Assembly: GCA_018350325.1 (NCBI GenBank)
Contig: JAEVLN010000019.1
Location: forward strand, 186,001 to 250,000
Direction of reading: 5' to 3'
Source: Globodera rostochiensis
Taxonomy: Eukaryota > Nematoda > Chromadorea > Rhabditida > Heteroderidae
DNA length: 64,000 nt
The first letter of the stretch is position 1. Every line of letters begins with the position of its first letter. A model generated the notes under the pieces. It had not been told where the DNA came from, ran no database searches, and saw only the letters and a program-made list of their open reading frames with translations. A program made the translations under genes and the position numbers. Shown piece by piece: positions 1-10,981 of this stretch.

Positions 1-24
1 CCACACCGATCACCTACCGTATAT

Positions 25-132
25 TAGTGTTCGGTCGGTACGGGAAAGTACCGACGCTTTTTCGGGATTTTTGGTGCTTTTTGTTCGGTACTTTACCGAA
101 AAGTACCGACCAATCCTTTTGGCTGATCACTA
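25..132. mobile_element. Small hAT-type MITE in an LRR-gene intron
   Basis: A 108-bp element starting TAGTG and ending CACTA, flanked by 8-bp near-identical direct repeats (ccgtatat at 17-24, cagtatat at 133-140). The interior is built from both orientations of one short motif around GGTACTTT/AAAGTACC plus CGGT/ACCG. Eight-bp target duplications with short terminal inverted repeats are the hAT signature. It has no coding capacity. The same layout occurs at 46899, 53307 and 58440 with different interior motifs. Confidence 0.65.
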
Positions 133-159
133 CAGTATATACCCGGGGCTTTATTTCAG

Positions 160-3100
160 ATACTCTCCTCGTTGAAGAATTTGCGGCAATTGAGTTTGGC
201 TCATAATAACATCAACACAACACAAGAAAGCGCGTAAGCTCTTTTAACTAATTTAGAAACTAATTACTTTTTAATTTAGTTTCGCAAATTTGCCCCACCT
301 TGAGGAGCTGACGTTGGCTCACAATCGTTTACGCACCATCAAAGAGGGTAAGGGCATTTTACCGTAATTAATTGTTATTAACTCAAAGCCCCGCAGGCGT
401 ATTTCATAAGGTCCCAAGTTTGGCCCGACTTGACTTGTCGCACAATCGCATCGAAGCATTCGATTTGGATTTCCTCGGCGCCAGCCAAGTGTACCAATTA
501 CGGGCGCTCGATTTGTCGTTCAATGTCATAAGAAAGTAGAAAAATCATTTATTTCAAAATGTTTAGAAAATTTATTTAGATTAGAAATTCAATCGGCCAA
601 ATATTCACTTCGATCTTTGGACCTTCACAACAATCAATTGGAATTTGTGCACGGCCAAATGTTCCAGGGCTTTGAACAACTCCGATCCGTTGACCTTTCG
701 CAAAACGATCTAATCGTAAAGTTTTCAAATTTTTTTAAATTCATTTATTTCTAAAAAGGTTTGTATAATTGATTGCATTATTTGTACTGTTTTTGAAGGA
801 CTTGAATGCCGGCTCGTTTTGGAGCAGTACCCGGTTGGAGCGAATTGTGCTGTCGGAAAATAATTTACGCACAATTTGGCGAGACACTTTTCGCGATCAG
901 GTAGACTGATCAGAGTTATTAAAAGATCTTTTTATGCTTATTTTGTTGATCAGAATCTGATTATTGAGCTGAACCTCGCAGGGAATGTCCTTCATTCGTT
1001 GGATTCAGTACCAACCCTAACATATTTAATTTAGAATTAAATATGAATATTTTAGGGAGTTTTTGGCAAGGACAATTTGTTGGGCTTGGACCTGAGCAGA
1101 AACAATTTCTCGGCAATTCCAATTCGGGCACTCACATCGGTCCGAGGCAGTCTTTCGGTGCTCAAAATGTCGAGAAACGGCGTGAAAGTGCTGAATCGGA
1201 AGGAATTCGAAGGAATGAAAAATTTGAATGTTTTGGAATTGGCCGAAAATCGCATCGAAACTTTGGAAGAGGCATTTATTTTTTGATTTTTTCTTTTTCA
1301 TAAAATTATGTTCAAGGAAATGTTCTCTTTTTTGCCGAAATTGAAACATTTGGACCTTTCTGGCAACCCGGTGAACACGTGGAGCCCTCACGTTTTTTTG
1401 GTATATTTTTATTTATTTATTTTTTAATTTAATGGCCATTTGCCTTAAGGGCCTTTCACCGTTCACAGAACATTTGGACCTTTCACGCACCGGCCTCTTT
1501 TCCCTGCCCAAACTGCACAAATTGTCGTCGTTACGCTATTTAAACCTTTCTGGCAACTTTTTGTACGAATTGCCGCCGACGGACACCGACCCTTTGCCTG
1601 CACTTCAAATGCTCGACCTCGCCAAAAACAGGCAAAAAAAAAATAAAACAATTTTTTCAAAATGTTTTCTTTCTTTTTAAAGATTGGTCGAATTGCGTGC
1701 CCAACTCTTTGACAAAATCTCTGAAGTTCGAATGCTTAATTTAAGCGATAATATCGAACTCCGTTCGATTGATGGGGCCCTTCTGAAAGGCTTGGGCCAA
1801 GTCTCTGAAAGCATTAAAATTGAGTCTCAAAATATAATTTTATTTTCAGTTGGAAATATTATCGCTTGTCCGAATGTCCGCCCTCTCCCGACTAACCGGC
1901 TTATCTGATTTCGCTTACCTTCTCAGACTTCGATCTCTCGAGGCATTCTAACCGAGTTTTACGCTATTTTTAATTTTTGAATTTTAGATTTTTTCAAATC
2001 CGTCACTTTCGTCAGAAAATATTTCACAAATTCTCCAATTGCTGCCCCCTCTTCGATCACTTCATTTTGAATCAACGGACGAAGTATTTTCTGGCAGAGA
2101 ATTGGCCAAGGCTGATCTTCGACTGTTGCGTGAATTGAGCATAACCGGCGCGAACATAAAACATGTATAATAAGCACACGTTAATTACCCTTGATTTAAT
2201 AAACTTTGGACAAAAATGCCAGATTGGCCATAATGCCTTCGGGCGCTTGCGCGGCTACCGACTCCATTTGTCCATTTACAATACTCAAATACGGCACTTT
2301 CCTCCTGAAGCATTGAATCATATGAATGCCGTCACTTTTCTGCGACTTTTCCTGAGAAATAATCGAATTAACACTTTCGATCCATTTTTGCCCGGCGGAC
2401 AAAGAACCGTTCTTAATGAGAGGGGAACAGTGCTGGAGGCTGTCGACTTGGGGGTACTTTTAGTTCAGGACATTAAATTAGGCAACATTCGGGATACGAA
2501 TGCTCAAAAAACCCCCAAGAAATCATCATTTAAGCCTGTTTTATTTATTTTCCCAAAATCGGAGTTCATTTTTAGGCGAATCCGTTAAAATGCGATTGTC
2601 GAATGGAATGGCTGACCGAATGGATTGCGCAGCAGAAAATGAATGTCCAAGCAGAAAAGCAGTGGACTGAAACGAAGGAATTGCTCAGAAAAGCGGAATG
2701 TGGCGAAAAAGTGAGAAAATTGCTTTTTTTTATATTTAAATAATTTAATTTTTACACAAAAATTATACGAATTCTTGCGCTTTCACCTCCCTCTACGAGT
2801 TGAATGCATTTTCAGGATGCATTTGAAGAAGAACATCGCAGAGACCGAAATGCAAAAGAGAATCTGTTGGACACTTATGAAGGAGCCCAGTTCATTTGGT
2901 ACAGGTGCGTTGCTTTTTGTTGTTAATTATTATAATAATTTTTTGGAATTTAATTAATATTAGAATATTATTTTAATTCAATGTTTTAATTCAATGGATT
3001 TATTAATTTAATATAATGATTCAAATGGATTTACTAATTTATTATAATAATTCAAATGGAATTATTAATTTGTTAATATAATTCTTTGGATTTATTATAA

Positions 3101-3424
3101 ATTTTTGGTATTATTATAATAATTTAATGGAATAATTAATTTATTATAATAATTAAAAGTTTTTGAAGGACTAAAAATGGGCAGCCCTTCCGGCAATTTC
3201 CATCGGCAGAACAAAATCACTACGATTATGGGCTAAACGATCGTTTTGACGGATTCCACCAGCAGCAGCAGCAGAGAAGAATGGGCTGTGATGAGGACGG
3301 ACGGAGGCTAAACAATTCGGCGGAAGGCACGTGGAGGACGGCAAACCTTTTGTGGCTTTTGGCACTTGCACTCATTCGGGCGACGGAGACAATGGCACAA
3401 AGAGTGCCGGCCTTTGCCAAATAA
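160..3424 (+). CDS. Extracellular leucine-rich-repeat protein, 3' part
   Basis: Sixteen exons can be traced with closing phases: 160-233, 280-347, 397-535, 580-715, 799-900, 954-1007, 1056-1271, 1317-1400, 1450-1631, 1683-1800, 1850-1942, 1988-2164, 2223-2453, 2576-2710, 2816-2904, 3169-3424. They encode 717 residues of tandem LRRs (LxxLxLxxNxI, for example LRQLSLAHNNI and LRSLDLHNNQL), then an LRR C-terminal cap (NPLKCDCRMEWL, exon at 2576) with a further Cys. After that comes a Gln-rich stretch and a hydrophobic segment near the C-terminus (NLLWLLALALI) that could be a membrane or GPI-type anchor. The 5' end, and so any signal peptide, lies outside the window. Introns starting at 1272, 1632 and 1943 use GC donors. 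Likely a surface adhesion or receptor protein of the eLRR class; no specific orthologue is recognised. Confidence 0.85.
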
Positions 3425-4181
3425 CCACTAATCTTTGTAATGTATATAATTGACTTTATTTTACGGGTAAATGAATAAATGATTAACAAATTATTGAACT
3501 TGAAGCGCCATTCGACGAAGTGTAATTAGTGGAAGTATTAACTTATTACATAAATTAGGCGTTAATTAAAAATCCGTTTTCTATTTTTTTAAAATTCTTC
3601 ACGAAATTGTCACGTGAATTAGTGAGTGAGTGATTAGTTCTTGTCTTGATTGGTGCCTTTGATTATTCAATTATCAAATTATCACTTGAAAAGGATCCTT
3701 TCAATTGAATATGGAAAAAGCATCGAACTTCTTCAATGAATTAACAAAAAATGTCAATAATTAAATAGCGAAATGCAATTGTCTTTTGAATGTGATCAAC
3801 GATCACTTTCTCTGATCTCTCATCAATTTTTTATCGTTTTTTTGGATCACATTTCTTTCCGTCGCAGAAAGAGTTTAAACAGATCACTTCCGGTAAATTT
3901 CCGCCATAAACGCAAAAAAAAAGAAGGTTTGTTTTGAATGATTTGTGCAAATCGGTAGCAATATTTATTCGTTATCAAACCAACAAAAGTGGTGGGGTGA
4001 ACTTTAGGGCGGAAATTGTAAACAAAAAATGAAAAAATGAGGAGAGACTCCAAAGTTTTTTGAAAGAAAGTGAAAGTTGTGCCAAAAATACGGGGGGCGG
4101 TGATAATGGGGGGAAAGAATGGAAAGTGGAAGACAATTCGCAGAATATAATAAATGATGAAATAAATGAATTGGAAAAATT
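3425..4181. other. Intergenic, nothing recognised
   Basis: AT-rich sequence downstream of the LRR gene. The only open frames are short and lack start context, splice partners or recognisable motifs. No RNA gene or repeat stands out. Confidence 0.5.
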
Positions 4182-4386
4182 GCATCATAGGACCCAGACT
4201 CAAATCAACCAAAACCCACTTTTTAGCTTTTTAGGTAGAATATCCCATCAAAAAATATTCTTGCTACGCCTTTGAACCGGTTTTTTCAACTAATTTAATG
4301 GGATATTCGTTTTCAGCACCTAAGAAAACGTATAAAAATGGTTTTGGGTGATTTTGAGCCTGCTGGGGGGGGGTCCTATGATGCAA
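4182..4386. mobile_element. Inverted-repeat element (MITE-like)
   Basis: The ends are inverted copies of each other: TGCATCATAGGACCC at 4181-4195 and GGGTCCTATGATGCA at 4371-4385. Sub-terminal similarity runs inward (CTCAAATCA.CC / reverse of GG.TGATTTTGAG). A segment near the right end (CGTTTTCAGCACCTAAGAAA, about 4309-4328) recurs at about 27659-27680 and, shorter and inverted, at about 16830-16850, so it is dispersed. No clear target duplication was found. Poly-C and poly-G tracts sit at the right edge (4365-4373, 4400-4414). Confidence 0.5.
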
Positions 4387-4859
4387 AATGAATGACCTCC
4401 CCCCCCCCCCCCCCAACTCTTCGACCAACCGATGATATATAAATATTCTCCATCATCAGCGAGTCGGAGGAGTCACATGAGCCAAATTTGGGGAGGGCAA
4501 TTAAACGGACGGGCGGACGAATTGTTTCATTATTTTGTTTTGCAGCAACGCGGGGAACCCATCGCCAGCCTCGTCCGATGGTGACGGAGCTGGTCACCAT
4601 ATGCACACACACACACCAGCAGTCATTACCAATTATTATTATTTCCGTAAATAAAATCAAACACTTTTTGTGCTGACTGTCACTTTTGAATCGTTCGTTT
4701 GCCAATTGGAAACGCAAAAAAAAAGAGAAACAAATGCATTTTTCAATTTATGATTGATAAGTTTGGCCCTTCATCAAAACAACAATTTTAAAATTTATTA
4801 AAAATGTTTTAAATATTCAAACATTTTTAACAAAATAGCTATATAAAAATCATCTCGAA
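4387..4859. other. Upstream region of the 4860 gene; poly-C and short CA tract
   Basis: Contains a poly-C run at 4398-4414 and a short (CA)n tract near 4603-4614. Open frames here are artefacts of the low-complexity sequence. The AT-rich 100 bases before 4860 are a plausible promoter, but no motif is recognised. Confidence 0.4.
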
Positions 4860-5339
4860 ATGCTGCCTAATCTTTTGCTATTGTTGTTGGCCGTGTTCAC
4901 TTCCGTCCTCCACCAACCCATGGCCTCACTTTCTTCCGACGCCGATTCTTCAAATCCCATCCGCCGATTGATGCAGGTACAGCAGCGGCACGAGAAAAGA
5001 TTTTAAAACCCATTTCAGCGACGCCATTTGGTCCCCGGTCGCGGCATCCACAAAGAGCAATGGCACTCGAACGTCCATCCCGGCTATTTGCAGTGGGAGA
5101 AAGACAAATTTCACGAGGCACTCGGCGAAAAGTACAAAAATGGATAAAAGTACTAATTACCTAATTAAGCCAATTTTGAGGATTTTGCCGAAAAGTTCCC
5201 GCAATTTGATGGACCCAAAGTTTTTGGGGTCGCTGGAGCCGCGTCTGTTGAAATCGTCGACGGATGGCGTAAGGACGACAAGCGATTCGGAGGAGACAAA
5301 ATGGAGGAATTGGCTGCGCAGATATTTTTTGGCGGATAA
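4860..5339 (+). CDS. Small secreted protein, unknown family
   Basis: Exons 4860-4976, 5019-5117 and 5181-5339 give 124 residues. The protein starts MLPNLLLLLLAVFTSVLHQP, a clear signal peptide with cleavage likely soon after residue 17-22. The mature part contains RRHLVPGRGIHKEQWHSNVH and a C-terminal exon FPQFDGPKVFGVAGAASVEI ending in FFGG. There are no cysteines in the mature part. The second intron uses a GC donor (GAG|gcactc); the GT alternatives run into a stop or break phase. The family is not recognised; it could be a secretory-gland protein. Confidence 0.65.
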
Positions 5340-6270
5340 AACCGTATGATCTGATCGATTGATCGATCGCCTCAGGAAATGCCACTCAAATTGTTAACAA
5401 ATGGAGAATCCGCACTTAATTAGGGGTGAGCGGATCTGAATTCAATCCGGTTTTTTGGGGCATCAAAAACGAGAATGACTAACCAACCGCCTGATCGAGA
5501 ATTGGAATTTGATGATCGAGTGTTAGCCGGAAACCGATTCAGCTCAACCCTTGCCAAATCACCTCAATAAAACACCACTTCATTTTATATTTAATTTATT
5601 CTTTATATTAAAATGAAATAAATCAATTAAACAATTCTTTGATCGTTCGCGGTATTTTAAAAATCATTAAAATACCAAACTTCGTTCCCTATTTTGAAGT
5701 TGGCAATGTGATGCAATTAAAAACAAAATCAAAAGTCAGCGGCCGGTGATGGAAGGAAAATATTTCGCGATCATTCCACAAAAATCAGTTTCCTTAAAAA
5801 AGATAAAAAATCAAAGTTGCCCTTCAATCAGTTTTTGTGGTATCATTATTATGCAATTTTTGAAAGAAAAAAAACAAATTGGATACCTTACGGCCTCTGA
5901 TAAGCTTTTCATATATTTCAATTTCCAAAGTGATGAAATAGGCCCCAATTTGCGGCGTTACAATAAAATGCGTAATTTTAGTAAAATAAAATAACACAAA
6001 AACATGTTGACTTTGGCTGCCATTTGCAATTTTCATTCATTGTCTTCCCTTATCACTTAATTTCTATTTTTGGCGTTTTACGTTGAAAAATAAAAGAAAC
6101 AAAATTAAAAATTGATAAATTATTCGGTGAGAGAAGTAAAGGAAAATGAATTTTTAAAAGGGCGCATTTTGAAATTGCAGGAAATTTTAGGCTCCGGAAA
6201 TGGCACTTTTGACTCTAACAATTATAAAGCTTATTCATGCGTCAAAAACCCAGCATCATTTTTCATTGGA
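5340..6270. other. Intergenic, left flank of duplicated block
   Basis: AT-rich, with no supported gene. Homology to the second E-gene copy begins near 6270 (GGCGGCCGG, then AAAGGAGGTCACGGG, compared with 12325 onward), so this is approximately the left edge of the duplicated block. Confidence 0.5.
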
Positions 6271-6387
6271 GGACGTCTCGGCGGCCGGCGGAAAGGAGGT
6301 CACGGGAAATCCAATTTTTGTGAATTTGCATTAATTTAATATTCGTTGTTCAATCATTTCAATCTTTCCAAATGCATTTCATGTGAT

Positions 6388-6473
6388 TGGCATTGGCATT
6401 TCAGACTGACATCATTTGATCAGCTGCTGGCCAAGTTCCGCCGAAAACGGAAATGGCACAAAATAAAATGCCA
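6388..6473. promoter_or_regulatory. DOG-box-like hexamer cluster upstream of E1
   Basis: TGGCAT occurs at 6388-6393 and 6394-6399 in direct tandem, and ATGCCA at 6468-6473, that is 138-223 bases before the E1 start. ATGCCA is the hexamer I recall as the dorsal-gland 'DOG box' of Globodera effectors. The arrangement is conserved upstream of E2. Function is inferred from motif and position only. Confidence 0.5.
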
Positions 6474-6610
6474 TCAAATCAGCCGAGAGAACGAAATTTG
6501 TATAAAAGCGAGAGAAAAATTCCAATAAATTATAAATGCTTAATATTTAATTATTACAATTTAAATATAATTTTATTCATAAAGATAAAACCAATTAAAT
6601 TCCATTCAAA

Positions 6611-7758
6611 ATGCGCACCATTTTCTTTGTTGCCATAATTTGCTTTGTTTTGGCCGCCATTCTGGAGAGCGGTTAGTTAAAGACAAAATGGCCGATAATT
6701 TTGAGTTTTTAAGCGCCTTCTGGTGACAAAAAGGACAAAAAAGGTTCTGAAAATTTGCGATTATTTCCAAATCCAAAATTTAAAGGAGTCGCATCGTCCC
6801 CAACAAAGCCAAAATTGCCGCCAAAATCGCCGGCAAAAGCGGCACCGACAAGCCCAGGAAAAGCAGGTGGGCTAATATTTGTTTAATAAATATTAATTAA
6901 AAGTTAAATAGGTAATTAACTCTAACCCCCAATTAAATTCAGTTGACAAGTCACCGTCCAAAAAAGACTCAAAAGCGCCGACAAGCCCAGGAAAAGCGGG
7001 TCAGGCTAATATTTTTTAATAAATATTAATTAAAAGTTAAATAGGTAATTAACTCTAACCCCCAATTAAATTGCAGTTGTCAAGTCACCGTCCAAAAAAG
7101 ACTCAAAGGCGCCGACAAGCCCCAAAAAGGGTAAGCATTTTAATTCATTGCCAGAAACTTCCGTCAAAAGCCCCACGATTCAAAATATATTCAGAAAATG
7201 CCAACAAAACGAAGCCAGAAACTGTCGAGCGAACGCCAAGCCCGGCGAAGAAGGCGGAAAGTGCCGCCAAAAGTCCGGTTCGTGCCAACAGAACCGTGAA
7301 CTTCGACGAGTCCAAGCCGTCCACTGCCGGTAAACACTTATAATGCCAATGTGGCCAAATTAAACTAAATTTAAAAGGCGTTACGAATGCCAACAATGCC
7401 GTCAAGGCGCCCGAAAAACAGGAACAGTCATCGCTGTCCATGTCCAACCCGTCCGTCGACGCGTTCGGCCCTTTCGAGCCGACAATTGTTGGATATTCCG
7501 AAGGTTATTCTTTTTGTTTAAGCATTAATTTAACGAAAAAGCATTTTTTGTTCAGCGTTTGACGAAGAAGACACTTCGGGCAGCGACTTCGACTTGGACT
7601 TCACGGAAGGGGAACAGGACGACGACGACGACTATTCGGACTACGGCGAATACTTTGAGGACTTTGACGCGTTTAGGGAGGACGACCCTCTTGCCCTTGG
7701 CAATGATTACATTGGCACGGGGGTAGCTGATGTGCCAGAATCGGTGATGGTACACTGA
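6611..7758 (+). CDS. E1: secreted protein with K/S/P repeats and acidic tail
   Basis: Eight exons (6611-6671, 6714-6743, 6786-6866, 6943-6999, 7077-7130, 7195-7329, 7378-7503, 7556-7758) encode 248 residues. The signal peptide is MRTIFFVAIICFVLAAILES. A basic region follows, with SPTKP, SPAKA and two copies of KSPSKKDSKAPTSP, each copy from its own exon, then an AKSPVRANRT segment. The C-terminus is strongly acidic (runs of D/E, including QDDDDDYSDYGEYFEDFDAF). Every intron is phase 1, so each internal exon can be duplicated or lost without a frameshift. The tandem repeat exon plus intron unit is about 134 bases. No known domain is recognised. Signal peptide, clustered DOG-box-like hexamers and rapid copy evolution fit a gland effector, but that is inference. 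It is convergent with C1. Confidence 0.8.
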
Positions 7759-8174
7759 GACAAGACGGCGTTCAATTGCAACAAATTTGTCTATAATATT
7801 ATTGTACAATTCGCTATCATTTCCATATTTTTATTTCACAAAAGTAAAAGAATATAAAAGGTAAAAAAATGTCCATATGAAATTCAATGAAGGTGGTCTA
7901 AGCTTGGAAAGAGTTTAATTAACTAATTTGTAAGGGAATAATCTTCTTGAAATGATGGCACTTTGCGAAATTAGTGAAAATTCGGAAAAACATTTAGCCA
8001 TACAAAAAGCTGATCGATCTGACATAGCGTTAGGTTTTAGGATGAACATTTCAAAATCATCTTTTTTTCAATACATATTTTCAGTTTTAAATCCGTTTGA
8101 ATTATTAGAAATTAATTTAAAGTTTATGCATAATTCGGTCATTGCACGACAATAAAACACTTCCCAAAAATCGC
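7759..8174. other. E1-C1 convergent spacer
   Basis: The 3' flanks of two convergent genes. The sequence is conserved in inverted orientation at 18670-19084, between C2 and E3. No extra gene is supported. Confidence 0.5.
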
Positions 8175-8844
8175 TTAACCAAGAACAACGAGGACGGCAA
8201 CAAAAATGGCCAAAGCAAACGAAGAGTTGCCGGCCTTTCCGCTCGGCACTTTCCAACAGAATCCGGTGCTGTCGCCTTTCTCGTAGGCAACGCATTTACT
8301 GCCGTCCGGGCACCGATTGCTGTCCGAACATCCTGAAAGGAGGTAAGCAGCAAAATTAAGCTTTAAGGGTTAATTAATTGGGTTTAATTGGTTTCCTTTT
8401 ATTGTCTCTTCCGTTTCACTTATGCCAGAGGGCACAAATTGTGCCCATTTATTTGCTTACCGACGTCACGTTTTCTTGCCGTTGTAATGGTCACGGGGAC
8501 ATTGCCGACGTAACTTTTGTCTTTCCATCCCGGAATTTCGCATTTGGCGTATGGACTCGTGAACACTTTGTTGCAGCAGTTTTTAAACGTGCAACTTTTA
8601 CAATTTTTGCACACCGTCCCCTTGCCATTCTTCGAGGTGTCCCGGCACACGCCGTCCGTCCCGCAAGTGACCGCTGCTTCAGACAATCCCTGTCAATTTA
8701 AGCCGATTAATTTGCGATCAATCGATCGATCGATTGAAGCTTTTATATTAAATTAAATTATTCATTTTAAAATTCACAAACCAAAAACAAATAGAAAAAT
8801 GCCATGCAAACGAAGGCGAACAAAAGTGTTGACGGTGACGTCAT
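8175..8844 (-). CDS. C1: small Cys-rich secreted protein, probably GPI-anchored
   Basis: Exons (minus) 8844-8782, 8689-8461 and 8332-8175 encode 149 residues. The signal peptide MTSPSTLLFAFVCMAFFYLF is followed by LGLSEA and a mature domain with 12 cysteines (CGTDGVC, CKNCKSC, NCC, then GCSDSNRC and GSKC). The protein ends GNSSFALAIFVAALVVLG, a short hydrophobic tail without a basic cytoplasmic segment, typical of a GPI-attachment signal. Splice phases close (0, then 1). Near-identical to C2 at 17992. The family is not recognised; the two-part Cys pattern is reminiscent of small disulfide-rich nematode surface proteins. Role unknown. Confidence 0.8.
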
Positions 8845-8879
8845 TGTCGTCGAGCAAAGTTAATTTATTTTCTAATATT

Positions 8880-9240
8880 TATTCAACAAATTATGTGTTA
8901 ATATGAAATGAAATTCTGCGCTTAAATACTGCTCAAAATTTTGAAGAAAATTTCCAAACGAGTTTAGCTAAAGGAACGAATTGTTCGTCCAATGTGACGA
9001 CTGATATGAGCACGTCGCCACCAAAGCAATTCAATCGGGCTTTTGGGCGATCGGACAACAAACATTTGCATGGGAATAAAATTTTGTTCCGCTTTATTAA
9101 TTTTTATTGATAATAATTCGATGAAATCTTTTGCTTATTACTAATGGAGCTTCTTTAGCTCATTACTAATGATGATTGGTCAAATCAAACCATTATTCAA
9201 TCCTCTCATTAGTGAACAATTATGCAATGAAAATAAATTA
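8880..9240. other. C-G spacer with a conserved open segment
   Basis: Between C1 and G1. Part of it (8910-9010) stays open and conserved in the inverted copy (17939-17757, minus), reading ILRLNTAQNFEENFQTSLAK then GTNCSSNVTTD. After that the two copies differ by a local sequence replacement (about 9018-9040 versus 17795-17820). This could be the remnant of an exon or a small gene; evidence is weak. Both ends of the inverted block map into 9230-9340. Confidence 0.35.
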
Positions 9241-9389
9241 ATTTATTTAAAACTTAGTTTGATTGGCGACATTTTAGCGTTGATTTTTATTGATCGAACT
9301 GAATATAAATTTTAATTATAAATTGAAGGATAAAAAAGAATGAAAAATTGAAAAGAATTATTTAAAATAATACGAAAACAATGTGACAA

Positions 9390-10981
9390 TTAACGTGTCA
9401 GTTTCTGTTCTTTGTCGGCAATCTGTTGACCTGTCGCTTGTGGTCCGCACGCAGTTTTGGCACCGGTGACAGTTTGCCGGGGTCGACAATAACTGTAGAC
9501 TCTGCGGCAAAAAGTGCCAAAACGAAATTGCCGCTCAAACATATCTCCATAATCTTTGCTAAAAAAGCAATTATAAATATATTGGCATCAGCACAAATTA
9601 AAATTATTCATTTACAAACGGTTCCCGACCTTAAAAAAGAGGGTGTTACAAGAAATTCCCTACCCAATCCGTGTCAGGGTCCCACTCAATTTGGGCTTCT
9701 CGGCCCCCCAAATTCGAGTCCCGACTCGGGAATCCCGAGGCTTTTTGATCTCAAATCTCACGGCCAATTCCCCGCCAAGATCCCGAATTCCGGTTAGTTG
9801 CAGTCTCGCGCAGCACTGCCCCAGCCAATTTGGCCATGCAATTTATTGCCTGAAAATGCAGAGGACGGGCGCTTGGGCTCCTAGTGCTATGTAGAGAAGA
9901 AAGGCGACCGAATTGGAGTAGTACAACGTGTCCAGCGTGTTCAGTTTCAAAAGCGGCAAAATCAGCCGAAGCAAATTGTTGGTGAGCCATCCGAGCACTT
10001 CCAGAAGCATAATGGCGCTGACGGAACGGAAAATGCGACGAGAACAATCGTTGTGGTCTTGAATTGGCATTTTAAATTTATGAATTTGAAGAAAGTCGTC
10101 AACCGTTAAGCTTGCAGCGAAGTGCCGCCCATAGGAAAATGTAACACGAAGCAGTGGCAACGTTTATTGCCAAGTTTTGCATTACATCGAAACTGTTTTG
10201 GCTCGGGTAAATGTCCGTTGTCCCGCAAATTACGAGCCTTAAATTAACATTTTTAGAACAAAATGCCACAAAAATTGTCCGACCGCCGCATACTTTTCTG
10301 GCGAGGCCATAGAAAATGTGTACGAAAGGAATGCTTTGTAAAGCGTGAAAGCATAACACACCGAAGCGATTGTGACCAAAACAATGCGTCTTTTGCCAAA
10401 AAAGTTTGAATAACTGAAACAAATTGTAGATGAACATCATTCATTCTGCTGATGCTTCTTGGCTTCTTACAAAAACGGGAAAAACAATCCGACAAGACGG
10501 TCCAAAGCGATGGCAAAGCAAATGGCCCATTGCATTGTGGCGCCAATGTATGGCACAATTTGAAGCGGGAAACAGTTGGCCAAGCGAATTTGAATTTGGC
10601 CCGAAAGGACGACGGTCGCGCTGATCAGAGCGGCGGGAAGTTGAAGCGCCGTGTTGAGGAAGTTCAGCGCGATCAGCAAGTTACAATTGCTTCTCAAAAG
10701 CCTAAGCTTATAAAATTTTATTGGTTTTTTAAAATCGTAGCTAAAATTAAATCGAATAAAATTCATTTAAAAAAACTCGCTTTGATTTGAACGTGAGATA
10801 AATTGGCGTAATACTCAAAAGGATGCAAATGGCCAAAACGGGCAATTTCAGGCCAAACAAAACACACAACGGAGCAAAGTTTGCTCGGATGACAGCGCCC
10901 AACTGTTAAAAAAGGCATAAAAATTTATAAATTTATTTTAACATGTCAAACCTCGCTGGTTGAAGCATTGGAACTGTTCAT
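9390..10981 (-). CDS. G1: srsx-like seven-transmembrane chemoreceptor
   Basis: Seven exons (minus: 10981-10952, 10902-10781, 10701-10471, 10413-10294, 10237-10104, 10057-9850, 9558-9390) encode 337 residues. The extracellular N-terminus MNSSNASTSE has two N-glycosylation sites, and seven hydrophobic segments follow. Hallmarks are LLRSNCNLLIALNFL at the first intracellular loop/TM2, ALDRLVGLFFPF after TM3 (DRL in place of DRY), RRIFRSVSAIMLLEV at TM6 and APVLCIFSKDY ending TM7. The tail is basic and Cys-containing. This matches the nematode Srsx GPCR class. The second and sixth introns need GC donors (AAA|gcgag, TTCAG|gcaat), and with these all phases close. Probably expressed in chemosensory neurons by family analogy; ligand unknown. 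Confidence 0.8.

Noticed and set aside
5746..6340. Short frames before E1
   Set aside because: No signal peptide, splice support or conservation; just outside the duplicated block.
9426..9797. 123-residue plus-strand frame antisense to the end of G1
   Set aside because: Overlaps the GPCR C-terminal exon and last intron on the opposite strand and has no recognisable features.
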